A DNA stretch of 64,000 nt from Microbacterium forte (GTDB lineage: Bacteria > Actinomycetota > Actinomycetes > Actinomycetales > Microbacteriaceae), in assembly GCF_031885415.1 (NCBI RefSeq), contig NZ_CP116871.1, positions 3,348,001 to 3,412,000 on the forward strand, given 5' to 3'. The notes beneath the pieces are model-generated. The model saw only the letters and a list, made by a program, of their open reading frames with translations, did no database searches and was not told where the DNA came from. Each line of letters starts with the position of its first letter. Position 1 is the first letter of the stretch. Of the stretch, positions 51,110 to 59,094 are shown one piece after another. The position numbers and the translations under genes were made by a program.

Positions 51110-52261
51110 ATGTCAGAGCATGCCTTCGCCACCCGAGCCATCCACGCCGGTCAGGCACCCGACCCGACCACGGGGTCGATCATCCCGCCGATCTATCAGG
51201 CGTCCACCCATGTGCAGGACGGCATCGGCGGGTTCCGCGACGGCTACGAGTACAACCGCGCAGGCAACCCGACGCGCTCCTCGCTCGAGACGCAGCTCGC
51301 GGCGCTCGAGGGCGGCGCGAACGCCCTGTCGTTCGCCTCGGGGCTCGCAGCAGAGGACGCGCTGCTGCGCGGCATCCTGAAGCCCGGCGACCATGTCGTG
51401 CTCGGCAACGACGTCTACGGCGGCACCTACCGCCTGTTCGCCCGCGTACTCGCACCGTGGGGGATCGAGTTCTCGACGGTCGAACTGTCCGACGTCGACG
51501 CGGTGCGCGCGGCGATCCGCCCCGAGACGAAGATCGTCTGGGTCGAGACACCCAGCAACCCGCTGCTGAAGATCGTCGACATCGCGCTCGTCGCCGAGAT
51601 CGCGCACGCCGCCGGTGCCATCGCGGTCGTCGACAACACCTTCGCCTCTCCGGCACTGCAGCAGCCGCTCTCGCTCGGCGCCGACCTCGTCGTGCACTCC
51701 ACGACGAAGTATCTCGGCGGACACTCCGACGTCCTCGGCGGCGCGGTGGTGTTCGGAGACGACCGCTTCTTCGAGCAGGTCAAGTTCCAGCAGTTCGCCG
51801 TGGGCGCGGTCTCTGCCCCGCTCGACGCCTGGCTCACGACCCGCGGCATCAAGACGCTCGCGGTGCGGGTGCGCCAGCACTCCGAGAACGCACAGGCCAT
51901 CGCCGAGTGGGCCACGGCGCGCCCCGAGTTCGCGACCGTGTACTACCCGGGGCTCGCCTCGCACCCGGGGCACGACATCGCCGCAGGGCAGATGAGCGGC
52001 TTCGGCGGGATGCTGTCGCTCGGACTGTCGGCGGGTGCGGATGCCGCCAAGGCGTTCGCCGAGTCGACCGAGCTCTTCCAGCTCGCCGAGTCCCTCGGCG
52101 GCGTCGAGTCGCTGATCGGCTATCCGCCGGACATGACCCACGCCTCGGTGAGAGGAACCGCGCTCGCCGTGCCCGAGAACGTGGTGCGCCTGTCGGTGGG
52201 CATCGAGGGCGTCGACGACCTCATCGCCGATCTCGAGCAGGGACTCGCGCGCCTCCGCTGA
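51110..52261 (+). CDS. metB: cystathionine gamma-synthase / gamma-lyase
   Basis: A 383-residue Cys/Met-metabolism PLP enzyme. 'FATRAIHAGQAPDPTTGSI', 'YNRAGNPTRSSLETQLAALE', PLP Lys in 'VVHSTTKYLGGHSDVLGG' and C-terminal 'VRLSVGIEGVDDLIADLEQ'. In actinobacteria such proteins are called MetB but can work as gamma-synthase (toward methionine) or gamma-lyase (toward cysteine). Beside cystathionine beta-synthase, the cysteine-forming direction is likely. ATG with TGAGGAG binding site, 55 bases after cbs. Confidence 0.9.
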   Translation: MSEHAFATRAIHAGQAPDPTTGSIIPPIYQASTHVQDGIGGFRDGYEYNRAGNPTRSSLETQLAALEGGANALSFASGLAAEDALLRGILKPGDHVVLGNDVYGGTYRLFARVLAPWGIEFSTVELSDVDAVRAAIRPETKIVWVETPSNPLLKIVDIALVAEIAHAAGAIAVVDNTFASPALQQPLSLGADLVVHSTTKYLGGHSDVLGGAVVFGDDRFFEQVKFQQFAVGAVSAPLDAWLTTRGIKTLAVRVRQHSENAQAIAEWATARPEFATVYYPGLASHPGHDIAAGQMSGFGGMLSLGLSAGADAAKAFAESTELFQLAESLGGVESLIGYPPDMTHASVRGTALAVPENVVRLSVGIEGVDDLIADLEQGLARLR

Positions 52262-52576
52262 TCGCAGGTCGTCGGTCGGCGGTCGGCGGTCGGAGGTCTG
52301 TCCGCCGGGTCCGCCGTCCGCCGAGGTCGGCGGTCGCGGGGCGCGGATCACCATACGGGCGCTGGCTCAGAAGACGAATGCATGCGGAGACCGCGCGTTT
52401 CGGCATCCATCCGTCCTCGCGGCATGCGGGTGTGCGCCAGCGGGCTGTAACATGGACTCTTCGCCCGATTCGAATCGATTCGACAGCGTTCGCCGATTCG
52501 GTGGCCCTTGCGACGCGAACACATCCCTCGAGCGCCCCCTCCTCGAACACGCCCCTAGAACTCCGGAAGGACCGTC
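52262..52576. other. intergenic region with GC repeats and palindromes
   Basis: After metB, cggtcgg is repeated in tandem at a 7-base period near 52274-52294, followed by the roughly complementary tccgccg repeats near 52301-52321; together they can fold and may terminate metB. Further right, cgattcgaatcg (52466-52477) and gaatcgattc (52472-52481) are two overlapping perfect palindromes, about 100 bases before the exporter gene. No gene is seen. Confidence 0.5.
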
Positions 52577-53941
52577 GTGCCCGACGCTCCACGCACTGAT
52601 TCCATCTCGACGACCCCCGCGCCCGAGCGGACGGCGACGGGCAGCATCCGCATCCCGTCGGCGACGGGGGCGATCCGCACCCTCGGGTCGAACCCCGCCA
52701 CGGCCCCGATCATGCTGCACCCCGGCGACTCGATCTCGAACGGCCGCCGCGCACTGTACATCGTGCTGCTCGGTGCTCTCACCGCGCTCGGACCCTTCAC
52801 GATCGACCTGTACCTGCCTGCCTTCCCGGTGCTCGAGCAGGACTTCGAGACCACGGCCGCCGCCATCCAGTTGACCCTGACCGGCACGATGATCGGGTTC
52901 GCACTGGGCCAGCTCGTGGTGGGCCCGCTCAGCGACAAGGTGGGTCGGCGCATTCCGCTGATCATCGTGACCGCGCTTCATGTGCTGGCCAGCGTCGCCG
53001 CCGCATACGCCCCGACCCTTCCGCTGCTCAGCGGCGCCCGCGTGCTCATGGGAGTGGGAGCCGCCGCAGGTGGCGTCGTCGCGATGGCGATCGTGCGCGA
53101 TCTGTTCGGCGGTCGTCGTCTGGTCGTGATGCTGTCGCGCCTCGCTCTGGTCTCGGGCGTCGCGCCCGTGATCGCCCCGCTGATCGGGTCGTGGCTGCTC
53201 ACGTTCATGCCGTGGCGGGGCATCTTCGTCGTGCTCGCCCTCTACGGCGTGGTGATGCTGGTGTCGACCGTGGTGTTCGTGCCCGAGACGCTGCCGATCG
53301 CGCGTCGCCAGGAGAAGGGCGGCGCGACCGTCCTGCAGCGCTACCGCTCGGTGTTCTCCGACCGTGTCTTCATCGGCGTGCTGATCATCGGCGGCATGAC
53401 CTTCTCCGGCCTGTTCTCCTATCTGTCGGCATCGCCGTTCCTGTTCCAGCAGACCCACGGGCTGGATGCGCAGCAGTACGGCCTGCTGTTCGCGGTCAAT
53501 TCGCTCGGCGTCGTCGCCGGCGTCCAGACCGCCTCGCGACTCGCCGCACGATTCGGCCCGCAATGGGTGATGGCGTACTCCACAGCCGTGCTGCTGCTCG
53601 CCGGTATCGCCATCATCGTGACCGACCAGCTCGGGCTCGGCCTCTGGGGCACGGTCATCCCACTGTTCGTCTTCATGACGGCCTGCGGCTTCACCTTCCC
53701 GAACGTGCAGGTGCTCGCGCTCGACCGCCACGGCAAGGCGGCAGGCACTGCGGCGTCGGTCATCGGTGCCACGAACTTCGGCGTCGCGGGACTCGTCTCG
53801 CCGGTCGTCGGATGGATCTCGCACGGCACCGGAATCACCGCCACGAGCATGGCATCGGTCATGGTCGGATGCGCCGCGATCGGCATCCTTTCGCTGTGGC
53901 TGATCGTGCGACCGCGGACTGTCGGCATGCTGGCTCCCTGA
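52577..53941 (+). CDS. Bcr/CflA-family multidrug MFS exporter
   Basis: A 454-residue, 12-helix transporter. After a ~55-residue hydrophilic N-terminal extension the family motifs appear: 'LTALGPFTIDLYLPAFPVLE' in helix 1, motif A 'GQLVVGPLSDKVGRRIPLI', and helix 4-5 'LMGVGAAAGGVVAMAIVRDL'. Proton-driven drug efflux (bicyclomycin, sulfonamides in E. coli) is the family role. GTG at 52577 has GGAAGGACC upstream. The two overlapping palindromes in the preceding gap may be regulator sites, but no regulator gene is adjacent. Confidence 0.92.
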   Translation: MPDAPRTDSISTTPAPERTATGSIRIPSATGAIRTLGSNPATAPIMLHPGDSISNGRRALYIVLLGALTALGPFTIDLYLPAFPVLEQDFETTAAAIQLTLTGTMIGFALGQLVVGPLSDKVGRRIPLIIVTALHVLASVAAAYAPTLPLLSGARVLMGVGAAAGGVVAMAIVRDLFGGRRLVVMLSRLALVSGVAPVIAPLIGSWLLTFMPWRGIFVVLALYGVVMLVSTVVFVPETLPIARRQEKGGATVLQRYRSVFSDRVFIGVLIIGGMTFSGLFSYLSASPFLFQQTHGLDAQQYGLLFAVNSLGVVAGVQTASRLAARFGPQWVMAYSTAVLLLAGIAIIVTDQLGLGLWGTVIPLFVFMTACGFTFPNVQVLALDRHGKAAGTAASVIGATNFGVAGLVSPVVGWISHGTGITATSMASVMVGCAAIGILSLWLIVRPRTVGMLAP

Positions 53942-53971
53942 TTTTCAGCTTCCGACCGGCAGAATGGTTCG

Positions 53972-54607
53972 ATGAGATCACGAACGCTGCTGTGGTGGGG
54001 AACAGGGATGCTCGTCGCGGCGACGCTCCTCGGAGCGGCGATAGTGTTCGGGTACACCGAGCCGCCAGGGTTCGACACCTGGTGGAATGACACGATCAGC
54101 GCGTCGCGCTCCGACTGGATGCTGTCGTTCGCATTGCTGCTCGATCACATCGGCGGCGGCTGGGTCGCGATCCTCCTCGTGCCCCTGCTGGTGATCATCG
54201 CGCTCCTGATCGCGCGCCGATGGCAGGCGGCCGTGTTCGCCGCCGTGGCGTTCCTCGTGAGCGCCGGTGCGGTGCAGCTGCTCAAGCACCTGTTCGGCCG
54301 GGCGCGTCCGGAGGACATGATCGTGGCGAGCGACTTCGGTTCATTCCCTTCAGGGCATGCGGCGAACGCAGCGACGATCGCGATGGTGCTGTGGCTCGTG
54401 TTCCCGCGGGTGTGGACCGCGATTCTCGGCATAGCGTGGGTCGTCGCGATGGCGGTCTCGCGCACCCTGCTATCGGTGCACTGGGCCACCGACACGCTCG
54501 GCGGCGCACTGGTCGGGGCCGGCGTCGTGCTGGTGCTCGGAGCGTGGCTGCTGCCGTGGGTGACGGGGTCGCGGCGAGACGATCCGGCGGTCACCTCGGT
54601 AGGCTGA
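53972..54607 (+). CDS. PAP2-family membrane phosphatase
   Basis: A 211-residue integral membrane phosphatase with about six helices and all three PAP2 motifs: 'KHLFGRARPE', 'FPSGHAAN' and 'SRTLLSVHWATDTLGG'. It dephosphorylates lipid pyrophosphates or phosphatidic acids on the outer face; undecaprenyl pyrophosphate recycling is possible. The ATG lies 30 bases after the exporter gene, so it may be co-transcribed. Substrate not determined. Confidence 0.9.
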   Translation: MRSRTLLWWGTGMLVAATLLGAAIVFGYTEPPGFDTWWNDTISASRSDWMLSFALLLDHIGGGWVAILLVPLLVIIALLIARRWQAAVFAAVAFLVSAGAVQLLKHLFGRARPEDMIVASDFGSFPSGHAANAATIAMVLWLVFPRVWTAILGIAWVVAMAVSRTLLSVHWATDTLGGALVGAGVVLVLGAWLLPWVTGSRRDDPAVTSVG

Positions 54608-54636
54608 CAGCCCACCCCACTCATCGAGGAGCAGCA

Positions 54637-55236
54637 GTGTCCCGCATCCGTCCGTATCGACCGTCCGACCGCGATGCCCTCTACGAGGTGTGCGTGAGGA
54701 CAGCGGATGCCGGGGCGGACGCGACCGGCCTGTTCTCCGATGACTCGCTCTGGGGCGACCTGTTCGCGGTGCCCTATGCGGAGAGGCACCCCGACCTCGC
54801 CTGGGTCGTCGAGACCGACGACGAGCGGGTGATCGGCTACATCGTGGCGACCGACGACACGGACGCCTTCGCGACCTGGTTCCGCGACGAGTGGTGGCCG
54901 ACGCGGCAGGACCGGTATCCGCAGCCCGTCGAGCCGACGACCCGCGAAGAGCGGATGATCGAGCACGGCTACGCGCAAGCGCCCGGACGCAACGGCAATG
55001 CCGCGGAGTACCCCGCCCACCTGCACATCGACCTGCTGCCCGAGACGCAGGGGCAGGGACTGGGACGACAGCTCATCGAGACGCTGTTCGCCGAGTTGAC
55101 CCGCCGCGGAGTGCGCGGGCTGCACCTGGGTATGGACCCGAACAACACCGGTGCCGCCGCCTTCTACGAGCGCCTCGGCCTGACGCCCCTGCCTGCAGAG
55201 CCGGGCGGACAGAGCTTCGGAGTGCGCTTCGTCTGA
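54637..55236 (+). CDS. GNAT-family N-acetyltransferase
   Basis: A 199-residue acetyltransferase. Starts 'SRIRPYRPSDRDALYEVCVR'; the acetyl-CoA loop is 'LLPETQGQGLGRQLIETLF' and the C-terminal motif B 'GLHLGMDPNNTGAAAFYERL'. An insertion ('WFRDEWWPTRQDRYPQP') precedes the core, as in the GNAT group sometimes likened to O-GlcNAcase C-terminal domains. Substrate unknown. GTG at 54637 with CGAGGAGC binding site, 29 bases after the phosphatase gene. Confidence 0.88.
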   Translation: MSRIRPYRPSDRDALYEVCVRTADAGADATGLFSDDSLWGDLFAVPYAERHPDLAWVVETDDERVIGYIVATDDTDAFATWFRDEWWPTRQDRYPQPVEPTTREERMIEHGYAQAPGRNGNAAEYPAHLHIDLLPETQGQGLGRQLIETLFAELTRRGVRGLHLGMDPNNTGAAAFYERLGLTPLPAEPGGQSFGVRFV

Positions 55237-55386
55237 TCTGCAGATGGGCGGACGCGTGCTGTGCGCGCTTCCGCCCGAGGGGACGAACTCCGCCTGACGG
55301 GGTGTGGATCTCGGGGTGGATGCCGGTGACGGCGGGACTCCGGTGCTCGCTGCGCTCGCTCCTCCCCGAATCCCCGGTGCTCGATG

Positions 55387-55430
55387 AAAGCACGAAGGGC
55401 CCCCGCTGGCGCGGGGACCCTTCGTGCTTT
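55387..55430. terminator. terminator hairpin between GNAT gene and tRNA-Ser
   Basis: aaagcacgaagggc-ccccgc / gcgggg-acccttcgtgcttt with a single C-A mismatch and the 4-nt loop tggc. T-rich ends on both strands make it a bidirectional terminator serving tRNA-Ser and the GNAT gene. Confidence 0.8.
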
Positions 55431-55434
55431 TCGG

Positions 55435-55519
55435 CGGTGACGGCGGGATTCGAACCCGCGGTTGCTTGCACAACACACGCTTTCCAAGCGTGCTCCTTCG
55501 GCCGCTCGGACACGTCACC
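55435..55519 (-). tRNA. tRNA-Ser (GGA)
   Basis: An 85-nt class II tRNA on the minus strand: acceptor ggtgacg/cgtcacc with discriminator g, anticodon loop cttggaaag giving anticodon GGA, a long variable arm and T arm 'gcgggttcgaatcccgc'. A -10-like tagact (minus strand, 55541-55536) lies 17 bases upstream. CCA is not encoded. The first 14 bases of its 3' end recur at 55324-55337. Confidence 0.95.
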
Positions 55520-55742
55520 AGGGAACAACCTGAACAGTCTATCCGATCGCGCGGACAGCCCCGACCAGGCGTCTCGGATGCCGGTGCTGCCGCCATCGCG
55601 CGGGATTCCGTTGAACCGATATGCGATGTGTCTTCGTCTTGCGCTCGCACCGACGCCCTTCTTAGCCTCGGGAGTGGACGCAATGTCGTCATATGAAATC
55701 ACTCCTGCGTCGATCGGGCGCTACTGTCCCGGAAGGTACTAG

Positions 55743-56621
55743 ATGACGACTGTCGAAACCACGGCCGCGCCCGGCTCGGCTCTGCGCGTGGCACTGCGCA
55801 CTGCTCACTCCCGGTCGCTCGCAGACCTCGGACTCAATGCGATCGGTCGCGCCCGCTTCGGGTGGCGCGATCGGTCGATCGGCTCGGTGGTCGAACGCGC
55901 GGGTGCGCGGTATTGGCTGCGCGTCGTCTGGTCTGCCAGAGATCGGGCGCGTGGTTCCTGGTGGACCGGCAATCGGGACGCCTCGCAGATCGACGGGGTT
56001 GCGAAGCCGCGCCTGCTCGAGGTGCGGGCGTGGGAGGAAGGGCCACTCGTGTATCGCGCCGAACTCATGACCCTGCTGCCCGGGCGAGCGTGCGCGACGG
56101 ACGCCGTGCTCGCAGGAGCGCCTGCGCTCGACGAGTCGTGGTGGGGAGAGCTGGAGCGCAACCTCGAAGCCCTGTCGGATGCGAGGACGGATCGGATGGT
56201 GCTCGACCCTGAGATCATGCGCCGGCGGATCAGCGTCTTCTTCGGCATCGAGATGGACATCGACTCGGATGATTGGGTGCCGAGCCACGGCGACCTGCAC
56301 TGGAACAACATCCACCGCGATCCGTTCGCGATCGCCGACTGGGAGGCGTGGGGCCTCGCGCCGCGCGGTTACGACGCCGCGTTTCTGCTCGGTCACTCGC
56401 TGGCAGTGCCGCACGTCGCCGATCAGATCGCCCGACGCTTCCGGCGCGACCTGGAGTCGGAAGGCGGCATCGTGTCGCAGCTGTACGTGATGACGAAGCT
56501 GCTGACCCGTGCCGACGCAGGGGAGCACGAGCATCTCGTCCCCGCGCTTCATCGCCATGTGGGGCGCCTTCTCGGCACCAGGGTTCCCCCGGGCCGAAGG
56601 TCGTCGTCGAGCACCACCTGA
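55743..56621 (+). CDS. phosphotransferase (aminoglycoside phosphotransferase-like)
   Basis: A 292-residue kinase-like protein. The catalytic loop is 'VPSHGDLHWNNIHRDPFAIA' (HGDLxxxN) and the metal-binding motif 'DWEAWGLAPRGYDAAFLL'. The N-terminal lobe is weak ('ERAGARYWLRVVWSARD' could carry the ATP Lys/Arg). APH-like kinases phosphorylate small molecules, amino sugars or antibiotics. It stands between tRNA-Ser and the daptide genes; tcatatga occurs upstream of it (55689-55696) and also upstream of the RRE gene (56712-56719), so it might be co-regulated with the cluster, but a role in the pathway is not established. Start ATG with GGAAGG binding site. Confidence 0.75.
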   Translation: MTTVETTAAPGSALRVALRTAHSRSLADLGLNAIGRARFGWRDRSIGSVVERAGARYWLRVVWSARDRARGSWWTGNRDASQIDGVAKPRLLEVRAWEEGPLVYRAELMTLLPGRACATDAVLAGAPALDESWWGELERNLEALSDARTDRMVLDPEIMRRRISVFFGIEMDIDSDDWVPSHGDLHWNNIHRDPFAIADWEAWGLAPRGYDAAFLLGHSLAVPHVADQIARRFRRDLESEGGIVSQLYVMTKLLTRADAGEHEHLVPALHRHVGRLLGTRVPPGRRSSSSTT

Positions 56622-56764
56622 GGCCGCCTCCGCGGGCGGAAACCGAGCTCTGACTTCGCATTTCTCATCCTAAATGGAAAATATTGCAGCACATTTGATG
56701 GATATATAGCCTCATATGAGGACGCGCCGATGCCCGAAAGGCATCCCGACATTTCTGGGGAGAA
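56622..56764 (+). promoter_or_regulatory. AT-rich promoter region of the daptide cluster
   Basis: Unusually AT-rich for this genome around 56665-56710 (for example gatatatagc). It contains the perfect palindrome cctcatatgagg (56710-56721) and the small hairpin gatgcc-cgaaa-ggcatc (56729-56745). ttgcag (56684-56689) is a possible -35 with tatagc (56705-56710) at a short spacing of 15. GGGGAGAAATGC sits at the first gene's start. Confidence 0.5.
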
Positions 56765-57832
56765 ATGCACATCAGCACGAGTGAGGCATCGCGGAAGAGG
56801 CACGAACCGGAGCTCGTCGGGGCACGGGCGCTCCGTGAATGGATCACCGGTGAGCAGGAGCAGTACTCGCGGGTGTTCCTCGTCGAGAGCGGCGCCTCAG
56901 CGGAGACAGTCGCCGCGGTGGCCCGCGAAGACGACGCGGTTCTGCTGCACGCGCAGAGCGGCCCCTATGACGGACCGGCCGATGCCATTCGCTTCACGGG
57001 TGCGCTGAGTGAGGTCGGTGACGAGCTGTTCTTCGGCGAACGCGGCGTCGAGCTCCAGGACTACGTCGCTGCGGCGTTCGTGCAGATCATCGGACCCACA
57101 ACGGTGGGCTTCTTCGACGAGACCGGTTGGCAGTCGTTCCTCGACGACGCCGATCTCGCTCGTCGCACGGGAGTCTTCCCGTCGTCATTGATCGACCCGC
57201 GGGTGCTGCTCGCGAACCGCCGCGCGCTTGCGGCACCGGGCGAACTCGCGACTCCGAGCGCGATCAGGGTGGGCTCGGACGGTCGGATCAGCGTCGGTCT
57301 GCAGGGCGAGGTCATCGGCGAGGTCGACGAGCTGGCGACCGTGATCGAGTCCCGCTTGCCTCGGGCTGTGGCGCTAGGAGGCATGGTGCCCAGACAGGCA
57401 CTCATCGAGGGCCTGACCGGCCGCGGCTGGATCGGTCGCTATCTGCACGCGACGGACCTCATCAAGATGCTCCGCTTGGCGAACGGCGTCGAGAAGATCT
57501 CGGGATTCGGCTGGTCGTTCGTCGATGATGCCCGCGCCGACGCCGAACCGTCGGCCTCGGATCCGTTCCTGCTCGAGACCTCAGGCGGCTTCGTGCTCGC
57601 CGACGTGACGACGTTGCGTCGGCAGCTGCTGTCGCCGATGACAGCCAAGGTCGTCGATGCCACTCAGACCTCGAGCACACCTGAGATCGCGGTCGATCGA
57701 TTGGCTCGGGAGTGCGGCTTGTCCGAGTCTGACGCGAACGCCCTGTGCCGCGACGCTGCCACCGCACTCAACATCCATTTCGGCACACGGGCCCACGCGT
57801 CACGCCACACGGCTTCGGGCAGCGGGCGATGA
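56765..57832 (+). CDS. mpaB: daptide biosynthesis RiPP recognition protein
   Basis: A 355-residue protein that I assign to the MpaB family, the RRE-containing partner that binds the daptide leader and presents precursors to the modifying enzymes. There are no enzymatic motifs. The C-terminal part ('PEIAVDRLARECGLSESDAN ') looks like a small helical domain, and 'TGRGWIGRYLHATDLIKMLR' is a central helical segment. The assignment rests mainly on position: it is immediately followed, with ATGA overlap, by aminotransferase and dehydrogenase genes and then the precursors, the known daptide gene order. The ATG follows GGGGAGAA. Confidence 0.8.
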   Translation: MHISTSEASRKRHEPELVGARALREWITGEQEQYSRVFLVESGASAETVAAVAREDDAVLLHAQSGPYDGPADAIRFTGALSEVGDELFFGERGVELQDYVAAAFVQIIGPTTVGFFDETGWQSFLDDADLARRTGVFPSSLIDPRVLLANRRALAAPGELATPSAIRVGSDGRISVGLQGEVIGEVDELATVIESRLPRAVALGGMVPRQALIEGLTGRGWIGRYLHATDLIKMLRLANGVEKISGFGWSFVDDARADAEPSASDPFLLETSGGFVLADVTTLRRQLLSPMTAKVVDATQTSSTPEIAVDRLARECGLSESDANALCRDAATALNIHFGTRAHASRHTASGSGR

Positions 57833-59094
57833 GTGTTCCGCACGCGTTGTGGACGTCGATGCTCCCCGCAGACGCCACCTTCACGCAAGAACGGGTCGCT
57901 GTCAGGGCCGCCGGAAATCGCATCGAGTTCGCGGACGGATCCACACGCCTCAGCGCGACGAGCGGACTGTGGAACGTTCCTCTCGGTTTCGGAAATCGTG
58001 CGGTCGCTGACGCCGTCAGCAGAGCGACGCACGACGCCTCGTACCTGACCCTGTTCCGCGCACCGCATCGATACGCCGAGGTCGCGGCCGAAGCGCTGAT
58101 CGAACTCGCCGACCCCAGCCGGTACAGCCGTGTCATCTTCTGCACGTCGGGCGGGGCAGCGAACGACTCCGCGATGAAACTCGCACGGCAGTACTGGGCG
58201 CAGCAAGGAGCCGCGTCGCGTTCGCTGGTCGTGGGTCTGAAAGGCAGCTATCACGGCACGATGTACGGCAGCCACGCACTGAGCGGAGACGACCTCCTGC
58301 AATCCGTCTACTCCGTCGACCGGAGGTCGGTGCGGCATGTGTCTCACAGCGATGACGGAGAGGAGCTGGAGGCGCTGCTGAAGCGGGAAGGCTCCAGGGT
58401 CGCGTCAGTGGTCGTGGAGCCCGTCCTGGGCAGCGGCGCGCACCCGTTGTCCGACGCTTTCATATCCCGGATCCTCGACCTGCGAGAGGAATACGGCTTC
58501 CTGATCGTCGCGGACGAGGTCGCGACGGGCTTCGGACGCACCGGCACGATGTTCGCCACAGATGAGTGGGCTGCCGCGCCAGACGTGCTCGTTCTGTCGA
58601 AAGCGCTGACGAACGGCGCAACGGGCGCCGCTGCGCTGCTGGTGGGCGCTCGCGTGGCGTCCGAGTTCGTGCGCGGCGGCTGGACCTTCGTCCATGGCGA
58701 GACGCAGGCGGGGACGCCGGCGTGTGCGGCTGCCATCGTCGCGGTGATCGAAGAGCTGCGCCGTATCGACGTGGAGTCGACCACGCGAGCGCTGGCGGCA
58801 GACCTGTGGCACCTGGCGACTCGGCTGAAGTCCGACGGGGTCGTCGCTGAGGTGACAGGGCGGGGGTGCTTCGTGGGGCTGACCCTTCGCAACCAGGATG
58901 CGAGTCAGCTCACCGGCGCCGAAGTTCTCCGTGTCGTGGCCGCCATCGCGGAGAAGGGTGTGCTCGTGCAGCCCGGCCCCAGCGCCATCGAACTGATGCC
59001 GGCATACGGGTTCAGCGCGACTGAACTTCTCGAGATCGATTCGGCTGTGCGCGCCGGCGTCGCGCAGGTGCAGGAGCATCAGCGTGAGCTCTGA
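57829..59094 (+). CDS. mpaC: daptide-type RiPP biosynthesis aminotransferase
   Basis: A 421-residue class III PLP aminotransferase. 'FCTSGGAANDSAMKLARQYW', 'LKGSYHGTMYGSHALSGDD', Asp229 in 'FLIVADEVATGFGRTG' and PLP Lys258 in 'VLVLSKALTNGATG'. In the daptide pathway this enzyme transaminates the C-terminal ketone, made by oxidative decarboxylation of Thr, to a primary amine. It overlaps mpaB by ATGA and mpaD by 11 bases. Sequence alone would only say class III aminotransferase; the specific role follows from context. Confidence 0.88.
   Translation: MSVPHALWTSMLPADATFTQERVAVRAAGNRIEFADGSTRLSATSGLWNVPLGFGNRAVADAVSRATHDASYLTLFRAPHRYAEVAAEALIELADPSRYSRVIFCTSGGAANDSAMKLARQYWAQQGAASRSLVVGLKGSYHGTMYGSHALSGDDLLQSVYSVDRRSVRHVSHSDDGEELEALLKREGSRVASVVVEPVLGSGAHPLSDAFISRILDLREEYGFLIVADEVATGFGRTGTMFATDEWAAAPDVLVLSKALTNGATGAAALLVGARVASEFVRGGWTFVHGETQAGTPACAAAIVAVIEELRRIDVESTTRALAADLWHLATRLKSDGVVAEVTGRGCFVGLTLRNQDASQLTGAEVLRVVAAIAEKGVLVQPGPSAIELMPAYGFSATELLEIDSAVRAGVAQVQEHQREL

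Noticed and set aside
52262..52350. Tandem ggtcggc-type repeats as a possible CRISPR or VNTR.
   Set aside because: Units are only about 7 bases with a handful of copies and no spacers; more likely simple GC-rich sequence around the metB terminator.
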